Assembly: GCA_947494705.1 (NCBI GenBank)
Contig: CANLVN010000002.1
Location: 1 to 64,000, forward strand
DNA length: 64,000 nucleotides
Reading direction: 5' to 3'
DNA from: an uncultured Erythrobacter sp.
GTDB lineage: Bacteria > Pseudomonadota > Alphaproteobacteria > Sphingomonadales > Sphingomonadaceae
Part shown: positions 35,228 through 43,905 of the stretch, piece after piece
How the letters are laid out: the number at the start of each line of letters is the position of its first letter
Position numbering within the stretch: the stretch's first letter is position 1
Translations under genes and position numbers: made by a program
The notes under the pieces: generated by a model
What the model saw: the letters and a program-made list of their open reading frames with translations, nothing else
The model's database searches: none
Told to the model about the DNA's origin: nothing

Positions 35228-36262
35228 ATGACCTGGCAGAACCAGCAACTTCCCCACGAACACCCGCCTGTCAAAAGCGGCGCCATCGGCGTGCTGCTGG
35301 TCAATCTCGGCACGCCCGATGCGCCCGACCCGGCTTCGGTGAGGCAATACCTCAAGCAATTCCTGTCCGACCGCCGGGTGATCGAGATCCCTCCGATCGC
35401 ATGGCAGCCGATATTGCGCGGCATCATCCTGAACACGCGCCCTCAGAAGAGCGCGGCGGCCTATTCCAAGATCTGGACGACGCGCGGCTCGCCGCTCGCC
35501 GATATTACCGCCCGACAGGCGGAGGCGATCGCGGATGACCTTGGCGATAATGTCATCGTCGATTACGCCATGCGCTACGGCCAGCCCTCGATCGAGCAGC
35601 GCATGATCGAAATGACGCAAAAAGGCTGTGACCGGTTGCTAATTGCGCCGATGTATCCGCAATATTGCGCTGCCACGACTGCGACCGTGTTCGACGAGGT
35701 CGCGCGGGTGATGAAAGCGATGCGCTGGCAGCCCGCCCTGCGTTTCCTCCCGCCCTATCACGACGATGCCCTCTATCTCGATGCCCTTGCCGCCGACCTG
35801 ACGCGGCAGGTGGCGTCGCTTTCGTTCCGGCCCGAAACGATGCTGCTGAGCTTTCACGGCATGCCCCAGCGCACGCTGGAAAAGGGCGATCCCTATCACT
35901 GCCACTGCCAGAAAACCGCGCGGCTGCTGCGCGAGCGGCTGGAAACCACTTCGCAATTCGAAGGCGTACGGTTCGAGACCACGTTCCAGTCGCGCTTCGG
36001 ACCGGCGCAATGGCTCGAACCGGCAACCGACGACACCCTCATCGCCGAAGGGGAACGCGGCACCAAGCGGCTCGTCGTCGCAGCGCCCGGATTCGCTGCC
36101 GATTGCGTCGAGACGCTTGAGGAACTCGCTCTCGAAGGACGCGACGAATTTCTCGAGGCAGGCGGCGAGGACTATGCCGTGCTCGACTGCCTCAACGTGT
36201 CGGAGGCGGGCGTATCAATGCTCGACGCGATGATCCGCCGCGAGCTTTCGGGCTGGATCTGA
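35228..36262 (+). CDS. hemH: ferrochelatase
   Basis: The 344-residue product opens with GVLLVNLGTPDAPDPASVRQ. It holds the conserved active-site region MLLSFHGMPQRTLEKGDPYH with the metal-binding His, TTFQSRFGPAQWLEPATDD with the ferrochelatase signature, and VVAAPGFAADCVETLEELAL with the catalytic Glu. It inserts Fe(II) into protoporphyrin IX, the last step of heme synthesis. No Fe-S cluster Cys set is evident at the C-terminus. An upstream position of a P450 gene is in keeping with heme demand, but the two need not be co-regulated. Confidence 0.95.
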   Translation: MTWQNQQLPHEHPPVKSGAIGVLLVNLGTPDAPDPASVRQYLKQFLSDRRVIEIPPIAWQPILRGIILNTRPQKSAAAYSKIWTTRGSPLADITARQAEAIADDLGDNVIVDYAMRYGQPSIEQRMIEMTQKGCDRLLIAPMYPQYCAATTATVFDEVARVMKAMRWQPALRFLPPYHDDALYLDALAADLTRQVASLSFRPETMLLSFHGMPQRTLEKGDPYHCHCQKTARLLRERLETTSQFEGVRFETTFQSRFGPAQWLEPATDDTLIAEGERGTKRLVVAAPGFAADCVETLEELALEGRDEFLEAGGEDYAVLDCLNVSEAGVSMLDAMIRRELSGWI

Positions 36263-36279
36263 TCGCGACTTGGAAGGCT

Positions 36280-36297
36280 ACTTACATTTTGGTAAGT
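36280..36297. promoter_or_regulatory. inverted repeat ACTTAC-N6-GTAAGT, putative operator of the P450 gene
   Basis: Perfect 6-bp arms at 36280-36285 and 36292-36297 are separated by ATTTTG, within the 86-bp gap before the P450 start at 36349. TTAC...GTAA palindromes are typical of TetR-type operators. No regulator gene is adjacent, so control in trans would be needed. Confidence 0.45.
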
Positions 36298-36348
36298 TGC
36301 ATTCGGATAACCCATTTTGGGAAAATAAATTCCGGAGCGTGATGCAAT

Positions 36349-37770
36349 ATGGCGACCCTAGCCGATACAAAACCCGCCAATCCCCATTCCGCGACCGAGC
36401 GCCGCGCCTTCACTCATTGGAGCGAAGGTCGACCCGCGCCAGAGGAAATCGCGCATATTCCGGGTGAGGCAGGCTGGCCGGTGGTTGGCAACACCTTCAC
36501 CATGCTTTCCGACCCTCACGGCTTTGCCGACCGGATGATCGAGACCTACGGCAAGGTCTACCGCAACCGTGCCTTCGGCGGCTGGCAGGTCGCACTGGTC
36601 GGGGCCGAGGCGAACGAACTCGTGCTGTTCGACCGCGAGAAGATCTTCTCTTCCGAACAAGGCTGGGGCCCGGTGCTCGACCAGTTGTTCCCGCGCGGCC
36701 TGATGTTGATCGATTTCGATCACCACCGCATGGATCGCCGCGCGCTTTCGATCGCGTTCAAGCCGGGGCCGATGCGGCACTATTCGGGCGCGCTCAACGC
36801 AGGAATCGCGCGCGAAGTCGCGAAGTGGGAAGGGCAGATGCGTTTCTACCCCGCGATCAAGAAGCTGACGCTCGACCTTGCCGCCGACAGCTTCCTCGGC
36901 GTGCCGCTCGGCCCGGAAGCCGACCAGATCAACACCGCCTTTGTCGACATGGTTCAGGCCTCGGTCGCACCGATCCGCACGCCCCTGCCCTTTACCAAGA
37001 TGAAGCGCGGCGTCGATGGCCGTGCCTTCATGGTCGACTATCTCACCCGCGAGACGATCCGCCGGCGCGAGCAAGGCGGCGGGCAGGACATGTTCAGCCA
37101 GTTCGCCACCGCCACGCGCGAGGATGGCGAGATGCTGAATGTCGAGGAAGTGGTCGACCACATGAGCTTCCTGATGATGGCAGCGCACGACACGATCACA
37201 TCGTCGGCAACCTCGCTGATCTATTATCTCGCCACCAACCCGCAATGGCAGGAAAAGCTGCGCGAGGAAGTCTTCGCGGTGACGGGCGGGCCAGACGGAT
37301 CGGGCACTCCGCGCGCGCTCGACTACGAGGATCTGGGCAAGCTCGAACTGACCGACATGGCTTTCAAGGAAGCGCTGCGAATGGTCCCGCCGGTCCCATC
37401 GATGCCGCGCCGCGCTCTCAAGGATTTCGAGTTCGGCGGCTATCGTATTCCGGCGGGCCAGTCAGTCGGCATCAACGTTCACTGGACCCATCATGCGGAG
37501 GAATATTGGGACAGCCCCCACACCTTCGATCCGATGCGCTTCACGCCCGACAAGGTTAAGGCGCGGCACAAATATGCCTGGGTCCCCTTCGGCGGCGGCG
37601 CACATATGTGTCTGGGCCTCCACTTTGCCTATATGCAGGTGAAGGTGCTGATGGCGCAGCTGCTGCAGCGCTACCGGATTGAAGCCGAGGCGGGTTATGA
37701 CCCCGCGTGGCAGGACTGGCCGATCCCACAGCCCAAGGATGGATTGAAGGTGGAGTTCAAGGCGCTCTAG
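36349..37770 (+). CDS. cytochrome P450
   Basis: The 473-residue soluble P450 has a Pro-rich lead (HIPGEAGWPVVGNTFTML) and the I-helix oxygen-activation segment MMAAHDTITSSATSL (Ala-His-Asp-Thr). It also has the K-helix ExxR in FKEALRMVPPVPSMPRRAL and the heme-thiolate motif FGGGAHMCLGLHFA with the axial Cys. General layout recalls the CYP120/CYP26-like group of membrane-free bacterial P450s that hydroxylate retinoid or fatty-type substrates, but I cannot assign a substrate. Redox partner genes are not adjacent. A palindromic operator candidate lies upstream. Confidence 0.93.
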   Translation: MATLADTKPANPHSATERRAFTHWSEGRPAPEEIAHIPGEAGWPVVGNTFTMLSDPHGFADRMIETYGKVYRNRAFGGWQVALVGAEANELVLFDREKIFSSEQGWGPVLDQLFPRGLMLIDFDHHRMDRRALSIAFKPGPMRHYSGALNAGIAREVAKWEGQMRFYPAIKKLTLDLAADSFLGVPLGPEADQINTAFVDMVQASVAPIRTPLPFTKMKRGVDGRAFMVDYLTRETIRRREQGGGQDMFSQFATATREDGEMLNVEEVVDHMSFLMMAAHDTITSSATSLIYYLATNPQWQEKLREEVFAVTGGPDGSGTPRALDYEDLGKLELTDMAFKEALRMVPPVPSMPRRALKDFEFGGYRIPAGQSVGINVHWTHHAEEYWDSPHTFDPMRFTPDKVKARHKYAWVPFGGGAHMCLGLHFAYMQVKVLMAQLLQRYRIEAEAGYDPAWQDWPIPQPKDGLKVEFKAL

Positions 37771-37772
37771 CC

Positions 37773-37943
37773 TCAGAAATCCCAGGCAATGCCGTCCTTT
37801 TCCCAGTCGCCGTAACGCGTGGGAGACAATTCGCGCGGCTCGTCCTTGAGAGGATCGACCTTCTTTGGCGCGGGGACCGGGTCGTTGGTCCAGTGCGATG
37901 GTTTCGTGAACGCCTTGGCCGTGTCGGATTTCTGTTTCGTCAT
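37773..37943 (-). CDS. SDHAF4/DUF1674-type small protein
   Basis: Starting at ATG 37943 (MTKQKSDTAKAFTKPSHWTN), the 56-residue protein ends with DEPRELSPTRYGDWEKDGIA then WDF. This is the highly conserved tail of DUF1674/succinate dehydrogenase assembly factor 4, which protects the flavinated SdhA subunit during assembly. The N-terminal half is a basic, disordered lead. It is convergent with the P450 gene, two bases apart, and divergent from the RsmB-type gene. Confidence 0.88.
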   Translation of the reverse strand: MTKQKSDTAKAFTKPSHWTNDPVPAPKKVDPLKDEPRELSPTRYGDWEKDGIAWDF

Positions 37944-38002
37944 ACCGCAATAGATACGCATCATCTGGCGCTTGGTTTCAAGCACCGTTAGAGGCGGTGG
38001 CG

Positions 38003-39247
38003 ATGCCAGCCCCTCCAGGAATTCACGCGCGGCGTGCCGCGCTCAAGATGCTCGATGCCGTATTGCGTCGCGGCGAGACGCTCGAACAGGCTGCGCCGGC
38101 TGCCCTGCGCGACGTGCGCGGGCCTGCCGACCAGGCCCTGGCGCGCGCGATTGCGGGGGAGGCGCTGCGCTGGCTGACCGACCTCGATGCCAGGATCGAC
38201 AGCGCGACAAAGCAACAATTGCCCCACGATGCCAAGCCGCGCAGCGTGCTCCGCGTGATGCTGGCGCAGGCGCTCAGATTGGGCACTCCGCCTCACGCGG
38301 TGATCGCAACCGGGTTGCCGCTGCTCGCCGGTGGTCCGCGCAGACTGGCGCACGGGGTGTTCTCGACACTCATGAAGCAGGACGCCCAGCTACCCGCAGT
38401 TCCATCGCTGCCTGAACGGGTGGTCGAACGCTGGGGCGAACTGGCCGACGCCGTTGCGCCCGGCCTTGTCCATCCTCCCGAAGTAGACCTGCACATCAAG
38501 GACGCGAGCGAAACCGCGCAGTGGCAGGCGAAGCTGGGTGGAGAAAGCCTTGCGACCTCCCATGTCCGCGTGCCGCGCGGCTCGCCGGTCGAGAAGCTCG
38601 AAGGCTACGATGAAGGCGCATGGTGGGTGCAGGATCTTGCGGCGATGATTCCCGCGATGGTCGCGGGAAACGGCCCCGGTCACGCGCTGGACCTGTGCGC
38701 TGCACCCGGCGGCAAGACCATGGCGCTGGCCGCGAGCGGCTGGAACGTCACCGCGCTCGATATCTCGAAGCGGCGGCTGGGCGTGCTCAAGGACAACCTC
38801 AAGCGCACCGACCTCAAGGCCTCGACCGTGCGCGCAGATGCCCTCCAATGGGAGCCGAAGCACGAGTTCGACGCGATCCTGCTCGATGCCCCCTGCACTG
38901 CGACGGGCACTTGCCGTCGTCACCCCGACGTCCTCCATCGCATCGGCAAGGGCCAGATCGCCGAGATGGTCGAACTGCAACGCGCGCTGATCGAGCGCGC
39001 TGCAGGCTGGCTCAAACCCGGCGGGACGCTGGTCTATGCGGTGTGCTCACTGGAACGCGAAGAGGGCGAGGAGCAGGCGGCGTGGGTGGACCAAACGCAG
39101 CGCCTCGACGCTCATCCGATTGCGGCCGATGAGCTGCCCTCGGGGATCCCCCCGACACAAGAGGGCTGGGCTCGTACCCATCCGGGGATGCTCCCCGATG
39201 AAGGCGGTCTGGACGGGTTCTTTGTGGCGCGGTGGAAGAAGCCATGA
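38003..39247 (+). CDS. RsmB-type 16S rRNA (cytosine-C5) methyltransferase
   Basis: I use ATG 38003, spaced eight bases from AGAGG; GTG 37997 is the alternative. Residues ~5-130 form a NusB-like RNA-binding domain (ARRAALKMLDAVLRRGETLE, GPADQALARAIAGEALRWL). The C-terminal methyltransferase domain has motif I LDLCAAPGGKTMALAASG, the catalytic-type motif DAPCTATGTCRRHPD and the second active-site Cys in VYAVCSLEREEGEEQ. The family methylates C967 of 16S rRNA. Its stop overlaps the ATG of the following lipoprotein gene. Confidence 0.93.
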   Translation: MPAPPGIHARRAALKMLDAVLRRGETLEQAAPAALRDVRGPADQALARAIAGEALRWLTDLDARIDSATKQQLPHDAKPRSVLRVMLAQALRLGTPPHAVIATGLPLLAGGPRRLAHGVFSTLMKQDAQLPAVPSLPERVVERWGELADAVAPGLVHPPEVDLHIKDASETAQWQAKLGGESLATSHVRVPRGSPVEKLEGYDEGAWWVQDLAAMIPAMVAGNGPGHALDLCAAPGGKTMALAASGWNVTALDISKRRLGVLKDNLKRTDLKASTVRADALQWEPKHEFDAILLDAPCTATGTCRRHPDVLHRIGKGQIAEMVELQRALIERAAGWLKPGGTLVYAVCSLEREEGEEQAAWVDQTQRLDAHPIAADELPSGIPPTQEGWARTHPGMLPDEGGLDGFFVARWKKP

Positions 39248-39783
39248 GGCATGCCAGGCCGCTTGCAGCAGTTCTGACCGCTTTCGGACTTGCATCGTGC
39301 GGACCCGACCTTGGCGAACACAGGTTCGCATCAGCACGCCCTGCCAGCGACCTTCCCGCAGCCGTAAGCCATTCGCGGAACGATCCCGGATATATCGTCA
39401 TCTCTTTCACAGCCGATGCCGATTTGAACAGCGAAAACATCAACGCCCTCTACGCCAGCGCGCAAGCATGTGGCGGCGACACCGGCGAGGATATACCGGC
39501 TTTCGGTCCTTTCACCGACTCTTCAAGCCCGGCTTACCTCCCCCTTGCTGACCGAAGCACCCCGCGGGAAAGGTATCTGGTCTACTTGCCATTCAAAGGG
39601 GAGATTCGGGGCGAACTGGTAGAGGGCAAAAGACCGGTCATCGGCCAATTCGATCTGGCGAAGGATGAAAAGGATATCTGTGTCTGGCTTGAACACACAG
39701 GTTATCCGTCAGCCACGAAAACCAACACAATTCGCCTGCCAGCGTCAATCCTCAGAGAAGCTATCGAGCCAGTCGGCCGCTAG
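39244..39783 (+). CDS. putative lipoprotein of unknown function, 179 aa
   Basis: ATG 39244 overlaps the TGA of the RsmB-type gene. The signal peptide (MRHARPLAAVLTAFGLASC) ends in a lipobox LASC, so the mature protein should be lipidated at the Cys. The mature part contains PGYIVISFTADADLNSENIN and paired Cys (ASAQACGGD and DICVWLEHTG). It has no family I can name. The stop is shared with msrA in the palindromic CTAG at 39780-39783, each gene ending in TAG on its own strand. Confidence 0.75.
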   Translation: MRHARPLAAVLTAFGLASCGPDLGEHRFASARPASDLPAAVSHSRNDPGYIVISFTADADLNSENINALYASAQACGGDTGEDIPAFGPFTDSSSPAYLPLADRSTPRERYLVYLPFKGEIRGELVEGKRPVIGQFDLAKDEKDICVWLEHTGYPSATKTNTIRLPASILREAIEPVGR

Positions 39784-40325
39784 TCCTTCACATATTTCTG
39801 AAAGCTCTTGCGCAGTTTCATGATCTTGGGCGGAATGGTGGCCTGGCAATAGGGGTTCCGCTGGCCTTCGCCTTCCCAATACTCCTGGTGGTAGTCCTCT
39901 GCCGGATACCATTCCTTCGCCTGCGTATCGCCGTCGAGCCCTTCAATCGAGGTCACGGCCATCTTGCCGTTTTCAGCATTCCAGCGCCCGATGGCCTTTT
40001 CTGCTTCCTCGGCCTGATTGGCGTCCAGCGGGAAGATCGCACTGCGATATTGTGTGCCGACATCGTTGCCTTGGCGGTTCAGCTGGGTCGGATCGTGCGT
40101 GCCCAGGAAAACGTCGTAAATCTCGGCGATGCTGATCGTATCGGGATCGAAGGTCACACGGATGCCCTCTGCGTGGCCGGTGTTGCCGCTGCACACTTCC
40201 TTGTAGGTCGGATCCGCTTTATCGCCTCCGATGTATCCGCTTTCGACCTCGCTAACGCCGATAACGTCCTTGAAGACCGCTTCGGTGCACCAGAAGCACC
40301 CGCCTGCGATGATTGCCTGTTCCAT
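39780..40325 (-). CDS. msrA: peptide-methionine (S)-S-oxide reductase
   Basis: ATG 40325 (MEQAIIAGGCFWCTEAVFKD) gives 181 residues with the catalytic Cys10 in GGCFWC. The family's GYIGGDKADPTYKEVCSGN, HAEGIRVTFDP and LGTHDPTQLNRQGNDVGTQY follow, then EDYHQEYW. It repairs the S epimer of methionine sulfoxide. An AGGAG site lies about ten bases before the start. Much longer readings of this frame enter the divergent neighbour and are not real. The gene is divergent from an exported methyltransferase-like gene. Confidence 0.95.
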   Translation of the reverse strand: MEQAIIAGGCFWCTEAVFKDVIGVSEVESGYIGGDKADPTYKEVCSGNTGHAEGIRVTFDPDTISIAEIYDVFLGTHDPTQLNRQGNDVGTQYRSAIFPLDANQAEEAEKAIGRWNAENGKMAVTSIEGLDGDTQAKEWYPAEDYHQEYWEGEGQRNPYCQATIPPKIMKLRKSFQKYVKD

Positions 40326-40454
40326 GTAGCCTAATCTCCTTTGCCATCGAGATAGGCAGGCTCGCGCCATTTGCCATAGCTGCCAAAGACACTTGCCATG
40401 CGCACCCCGCACGGTCAGGTTCCGCGCAGAGAGTTCAATCAGGAGAGCCCCCCA

Positions 40455-41321
40455 ATGACTATGACCAAGTTTCTTGCCCCGCTTGCCGCGATAGCCGGCG
40501 GCGCTTCGCTGTTCGCGCTGAGCGCGCCCGCTGCTGCCGATGCGCATATGGAAGCCGCCGCCGCACCGTCGATCGATGAGGTGCTGGCCATGGATCACCG
40601 CGACGACGACCGTGCGCGCGATCAATACCGCAATCCGGCCGAAACCCTGGACTTCTTCCAGGTCGAACCCACCATGACCGTCGCCGAGTACGGGCCGGGT
40701 GGCGGATGGTATACGCGCGTTCTCGCGCCCTACCTGATGCCCGCTGGCCAATATATCGCTTTCAACGTCGACAGCGATGGCACCACCTATCGCACCCGTG
40801 CTCAGGAAGCGCGCGCCAAGGCCTGGACCGAGACCTTCAAGATGGGCCTTGCCGAAAGCATGGATGTCGAAGCCGATGACGTCATGGCTTTCGAAACCGA
40901 CGAGATACCCGATGACGTGGCGGGCACGGTCGACCGCGTGCTGATCTTCCGCTCGATGCACGGGCTTAACATCGGCAATCAGGCAGACGAAGTGCTCGAT
41001 GCCGCGTGGACGATGCTCAAGCCCGGCGGCATGGTCGGCGTCGTGCAGCACCGCGCACCCGAAGGAGCCAGCTACGCCGAATACGGGATCAATCAGCGCG
41101 GCTACATGCGGCAGCAGGACGTAGTCTCGATCTTCGAAGGCAACGGCTTCGAACTGGTGGCGCAAAGCGAGATCAACGCCAACCCGAACGACCCCGCCGA
41201 CTGGGAAGGCGGCGTGTGGACCCTGCCCCCGGTGCTGCGTTACGGCGACGAGGATCGCGCCCGCTACGAAGCCATCGGCGAAAGCGATCGCATGACCCTG
41301 CTGTTCCGCAAGGTCGACTAA
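40455..41321 (+). CDS. exported class I methyltransferase-fold protein
   Basis: ATG 40455 is preceded by AGGAG. A signal peptide (KFLAPLAAIAGGASLFALSA, cleavage near AAADA) is followed by a methyltransferase fold: motif I MTVAEYGPGGGWYTRVLAPY, then TVDRVLIFRSMHGLN and LKPGGMVGVVQH. The Gly-rich SAM loop is kept, yet SAM is not expected in the periplasm, so the enzyme may be a degenerate binder or act before export. The family recurs in sphingomonads without a known role. It is 288 residues long with no membrane segment after the signal. Confidence 0.82.
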   Translation: MTMTKFLAPLAAIAGGASLFALSAPAAADAHMEAAAAPSIDEVLAMDHRDDDRARDQYRNPAETLDFFQVEPTMTVAEYGPGGGWYTRVLAPYLMPAGQYIAFNVDSDGTTYRTRAQEARAKAWTETFKMGLAESMDVEADDVMAFETDEIPDDVAGTVDRVLIFRSMHGLNIGNQADEVLDAAWTMLKPGGMVGVVQHRAPEGASYAEYGINQRGYMRQQDVVSIFEGNGFELVAQSEINANPNDPADWEGGVWTLPPVLRYGDEDRARYEAIGESDRMTLLFRKVD

Positions 41322-41430
41322 GCCGTTGAAACGCAACGCGGATGTAACGCCGTAAAATTCAAGCGCCGTTCACGTCCACCAAACGAGATATCCTCCATCG
41401 GCGCACAATCGCGCTGATGGAGGAGTTTAT

Positions 41431-42216
41431 ATGGGCAATCACAAATTTGCCGGGGCTTCGCTGCTCGCACTCACCGTCGCGGCGTGCAGTGGCGGCGTCG
41501 ACGATCCGCGCGGCGTCGACCGCGCCGAAACCCTGCTTTCGGTCAGCGCCACCGGGGAAGCGGACATGCGCCCGGACGAAGCACGCTTCCAGGCGGGCGT
41601 ACAAAACTGGGCAGCCAACGCGGAGGCCGCCAGCCGCGAAACGCAGGAGGATATCGAGGAAATCGTCGCCGCTCTGCTCGAACTCGGGATCGAGGACAGG
41701 GACATCCAGACCAGCGCCGTCAATGTCCAGCGTATCGATTATGGCGACCGTCGCGGGCAGTTCCAGGCCTACAATACGCTCACGGTGCGGGTGCGCGATG
41801 TCGAGCTTGCCGGGCAGGCGGTGACCGCAGTGACGGGCGTGGGTGCGAATATCGTTTCCGGCCCGGAACTGCGCCTCTCGGATCCCGAAACCGCAGCCAA
41901 CACCGCCTATGCCAACGCCTACGCCAATGCGAAGAAGCGCGCCGAGGCCTATGCCGAGGCAGCGGACATGGAGATTTCGCGCGTGCTCTATATTCGCGAT
42001 GCCGGCGGGTCGCAGGGCGGGCGCTATCTCGGCGGCGCGATGGCGACCGCGATGGACGCAGCTGCCGCTCCCCCGCCCCCGCCACCGCCTCCTCCGCGCG
42101 TGGTCAGGACAGCTCCCGTCGCCGAGCAGGCGAGCAGGGCGTCTTCCACCATCATGCCGGGCCAGACGACCAGCGCGGTGAGCGTGCAAGTGGACTTCGC
42201 ACTTCGGGAGAAGTAA
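41431..42216 (+). CDS. SIMPL (DUF541) domain lipoprotein
   Basis: The 261-residue protein has a lipoprotein signal ending in LTVAAC. The SIMPL/DUF541 domain begins at LLSVSATGEADMRPDEARFQ, with GVQNWAANAEAASRETQEDI, then IQTSAVNVQRIDYGD and AYANAKKRAEAYAEAADM. A Pro-rich run (nine consecutive Pro) interrupts the domain near residue 215, before the last strand SVQVDFALREK. SIMPL proteins sit in the periplasm and are linked to oxidative-stress tolerance in some bacteria. An ATGGAGGAG ribosome site precedes the start. Confidence 0.88.
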   Translation: MGNHKFAGASLLALTVAACSGGVDDPRGVDRAETLLSVSATGEADMRPDEARFQAGVQNWAANAEAASRETQEDIEEIVAALLELGIEDRDIQTSAVNVQRIDYGDRRGQFQAYNTLTVRVRDVELAGQAVTAVTGVGANIVSGPELRLSDPETAANTAYANAYANAKKRAEAYAEAADMEISRVLYIRDAGGSQGGRYLGGAMATAMDAAAAPPPPPPPPPRVVRTAPVAEQASRASSTIMPGQTTSAVSVQVDFALREK

Positions 42217-42228
42217 GCGCTTGGCCCC

Positions 42229-43104
42229 ATGACCACTCTCACCGTTGCCGCCCTCCAGCTAGAGCTTCAGCGCCCCGACGAAGCCGACAACATCGCCGCC
42301 GTCGCCGCGCTGGTCCAAGAGGCCGCCGAGCGCGGGGCGAAGGTTATCCTGCCGCCCGAACTCTTCTCCGGCCCCTATTTCTGCCGCGTCGAAGAGGAAG
42401 CGCTGTTTGCGCTGGCCAAGCCGACTGCGCAGCACCCCAGCATCGCCGCGATGCGGGAGCTCGCAGCGTCGCTGAAAGTGACGATCCCGACCAGCTATTT
42501 CGAGCGCGACGGTCACCATTATTACAACACTCTGGCGATGATCGGGCCGGATGGCGCGATCATGGGCACCTATCGCAAGAGCCACATTCCCGACGGACCG
42601 GGATACGAGGAAAAATACTATTTCCGCCCCGGCAATGACGGTTTCAAGGTCTGGGAAGTGCCGTCAGACGACGGTAGCCCGGTGACCATCGGCGTCGGCG
42701 TATGCTGGGACCAGTGGTATCCCGAATGCGCGCGCGTGATGGCTCTGGAAGGGGCCGAAGTCCTGTTCTATCCCACTGCGATCGGATCAGAACCCTATGA
42801 CGCCGACCTCGACACCAGCCGCATGTGGCGGCGCGCAATGATCGGCCACGCGGTCTCCAACTGTATGCCGGTCGTGGCCTCCAATCGTGTCGGTGTGGAA
42901 GGCGAGAAAGGCGAACAGAGTTTCTACGGCCACTCCTTCATCAGCGACGAATGGGGCGATCTGGTCGAGCAGTTCGGCGCTAACGAGGAAGGCGTGATCG
43001 TCGCGACGCTGGACCTTGCGCGCGCCGCGACCCACCGGGCCGGCATGGGCTTCTTCCGCGACCGCCGACCGCAGCTCTATGGCCGCATCGCCGAGGATAT
43101 CTGA
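42229..43104 (+). CDS. aguB: N-carbamoylputrescine amidase
   Basis: The 291-residue nitrilase-superfamily protein has its Glu-Lys-Cys triad in ILPPELFSGPYFC, GTYRKSHIPDGPGYEEKYYF and IGVGVCWDQWYPECARVMAL. The sequence YEEKYYFRPGNDGF and the SRMWRRAMIGHAVSNC segment are typical of the AguB subgroup, which releases putrescine, ammonia and CO2 in the arginine decarboxylase pathway. It follows the SIMPL gene by 12 bp and precedes folK by 12 bp, so a short operon is likely. Confidence 0.92.
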   Translation: MTTLTVAALQLELQRPDEADNIAAVAALVQEAAERGAKVILPPELFSGPYFCRVEEEALFALAKPTAQHPSIAAMRELAASLKVTIPTSYFERDGHHYYNTLAMIGPDGAIMGTYRKSHIPDGPGYEEKYYFRPGNDGFKVWEVPSDDGSPVTIGVGVCWDQWYPECARVMALEGAEVLFYPTAIGSEPYDADLDTSRMWRRAMIGHAVSNCMPVVASNRVGVEGEKGEQSFYGHSFISDEWGDLVEQFGANEEGVIVATLDLARAATHRAGMGFFRDRRPQLYGRIAEDI

Positions 43105-43116
43105 GGCGGGCGCCCG

Positions 43117-43605
43117 GTGAGCAGCACCTATCTCGTCGCGCTCGGTTCCAACCGGCGCCACCACCTCTACGGTGGACCGCGCGACGTAGTGAGCGCCGCG
43201 ATGGAGGAACTCAGCGCACTGGGCACCGTAACGGATCGCTCGCCCATCCTCACCACCTCCCCGCTTGGGCCAGCGCAAAGGCGCTTCGCCAACGCCGCGT
43301 GCCTGATCGAGAGCGAATACGACCCGCCAAGCCTGCTCGCAGGGCTCAAGCGGCAAGAGCGCGAATTCGGACGCAGGAGCGTGCGGCGCTGGGGCGACCG
43401 GGTGCTCGACCTCGATATCGTTCTGTGGAGCGGCGGGCTCTATGCTTCGCGCCAGCTGTCCATCCCACACGCGGCCTTTCGCGAGCGCAGCTTCGTCCTC
43501 GAACCCGCTCTCGCCATCGCTGCGCACTGGCGCGACCCGGTCAGTGGCCTGAGCCTGCGACATCTCCACACCCGCCTGACTTCACCCGGACCAATGCCCG
43601 CTTGA
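43117..43605 (+). CDS. folK: 2-amino-4-hydroxy-6-hydroxymethyldihydropteridine pyrophosphokinase
   Basis: The GTG-started 162-residue protein shows HPPK hallmarks: TYLVALGSNRRHHLYGGPRD at the N-terminus, then FANAACLIESEYDPPSLLAG, and the signature RRWGDRVLDLDIVLW with the Mg-binding Asp pair. IPHAAFRERSFVLEPALAI follows. It transfers pyrophosphate to the pterin in folate synthesis. It lacks fused FolB or FolP domains. The tRNA-Lys gene lies 67 bp downstream. Confidence 0.93.
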   Translation: MSSTYLVALGSNRRHHLYGGPRDVVSAAMEELSALGTVTDRSPILTTSPLGPAQRRFANAACLIESEYDPPSLLAGLKRQEREFGRRSVRRWGDRVLDLDIVLWSGGLYASRQLSIPHAAFRERSFVLEPALAIAAHWRDPVSGLSLRHLHTRLTSPGPMPA

Positions 43606-43672
43606 CCCAAACGCGCCGCCTGCCTAGGTGAGCGCTCCGAAGCGCGACCAATCCTTCGCGCTGACCCCATGG

Positions 43673-43748
43673 GGGCCCTTAGCTCAGTCGGTAGAGCAAC
43701 TGACTTTTAATCAGTAGGTCGCTGGTTCGAACCCAGCAGGGCTCACCA
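43673..43748 (+). tRNA. tRNA-Lys (anticodon TTT)
   Basis: The 76-base gene folds with a GGGCCCT/AGGGCTC acceptor stem (one G-T pair) and D arm GCTCAGTCGGTAGAGC. It has anticodon arm ACTGA-CTTTTAA-TCAGT (anticodon TTT), a T arm with GGTTCGAACC and an encoded CCA. The SPINDLY-type gene lies ~160 bp downstream in the opposite direction. Confidence 0.97.
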
Positions 43749-43905
43749 TCTTTTCCCCAAAGACACATCTGCGCATGTGAATCGGCTCTCTGCTCGCCTT
43801 GCGGCGATGGTCTTATGCAGGGGCGGTGTAACGGCGCGCGGCACAAGTCTCTAAGCCAGACGGATTGCGGAGAGTTGATGCCTCGGGATTGATTAAGCAG
43901 CGTAC

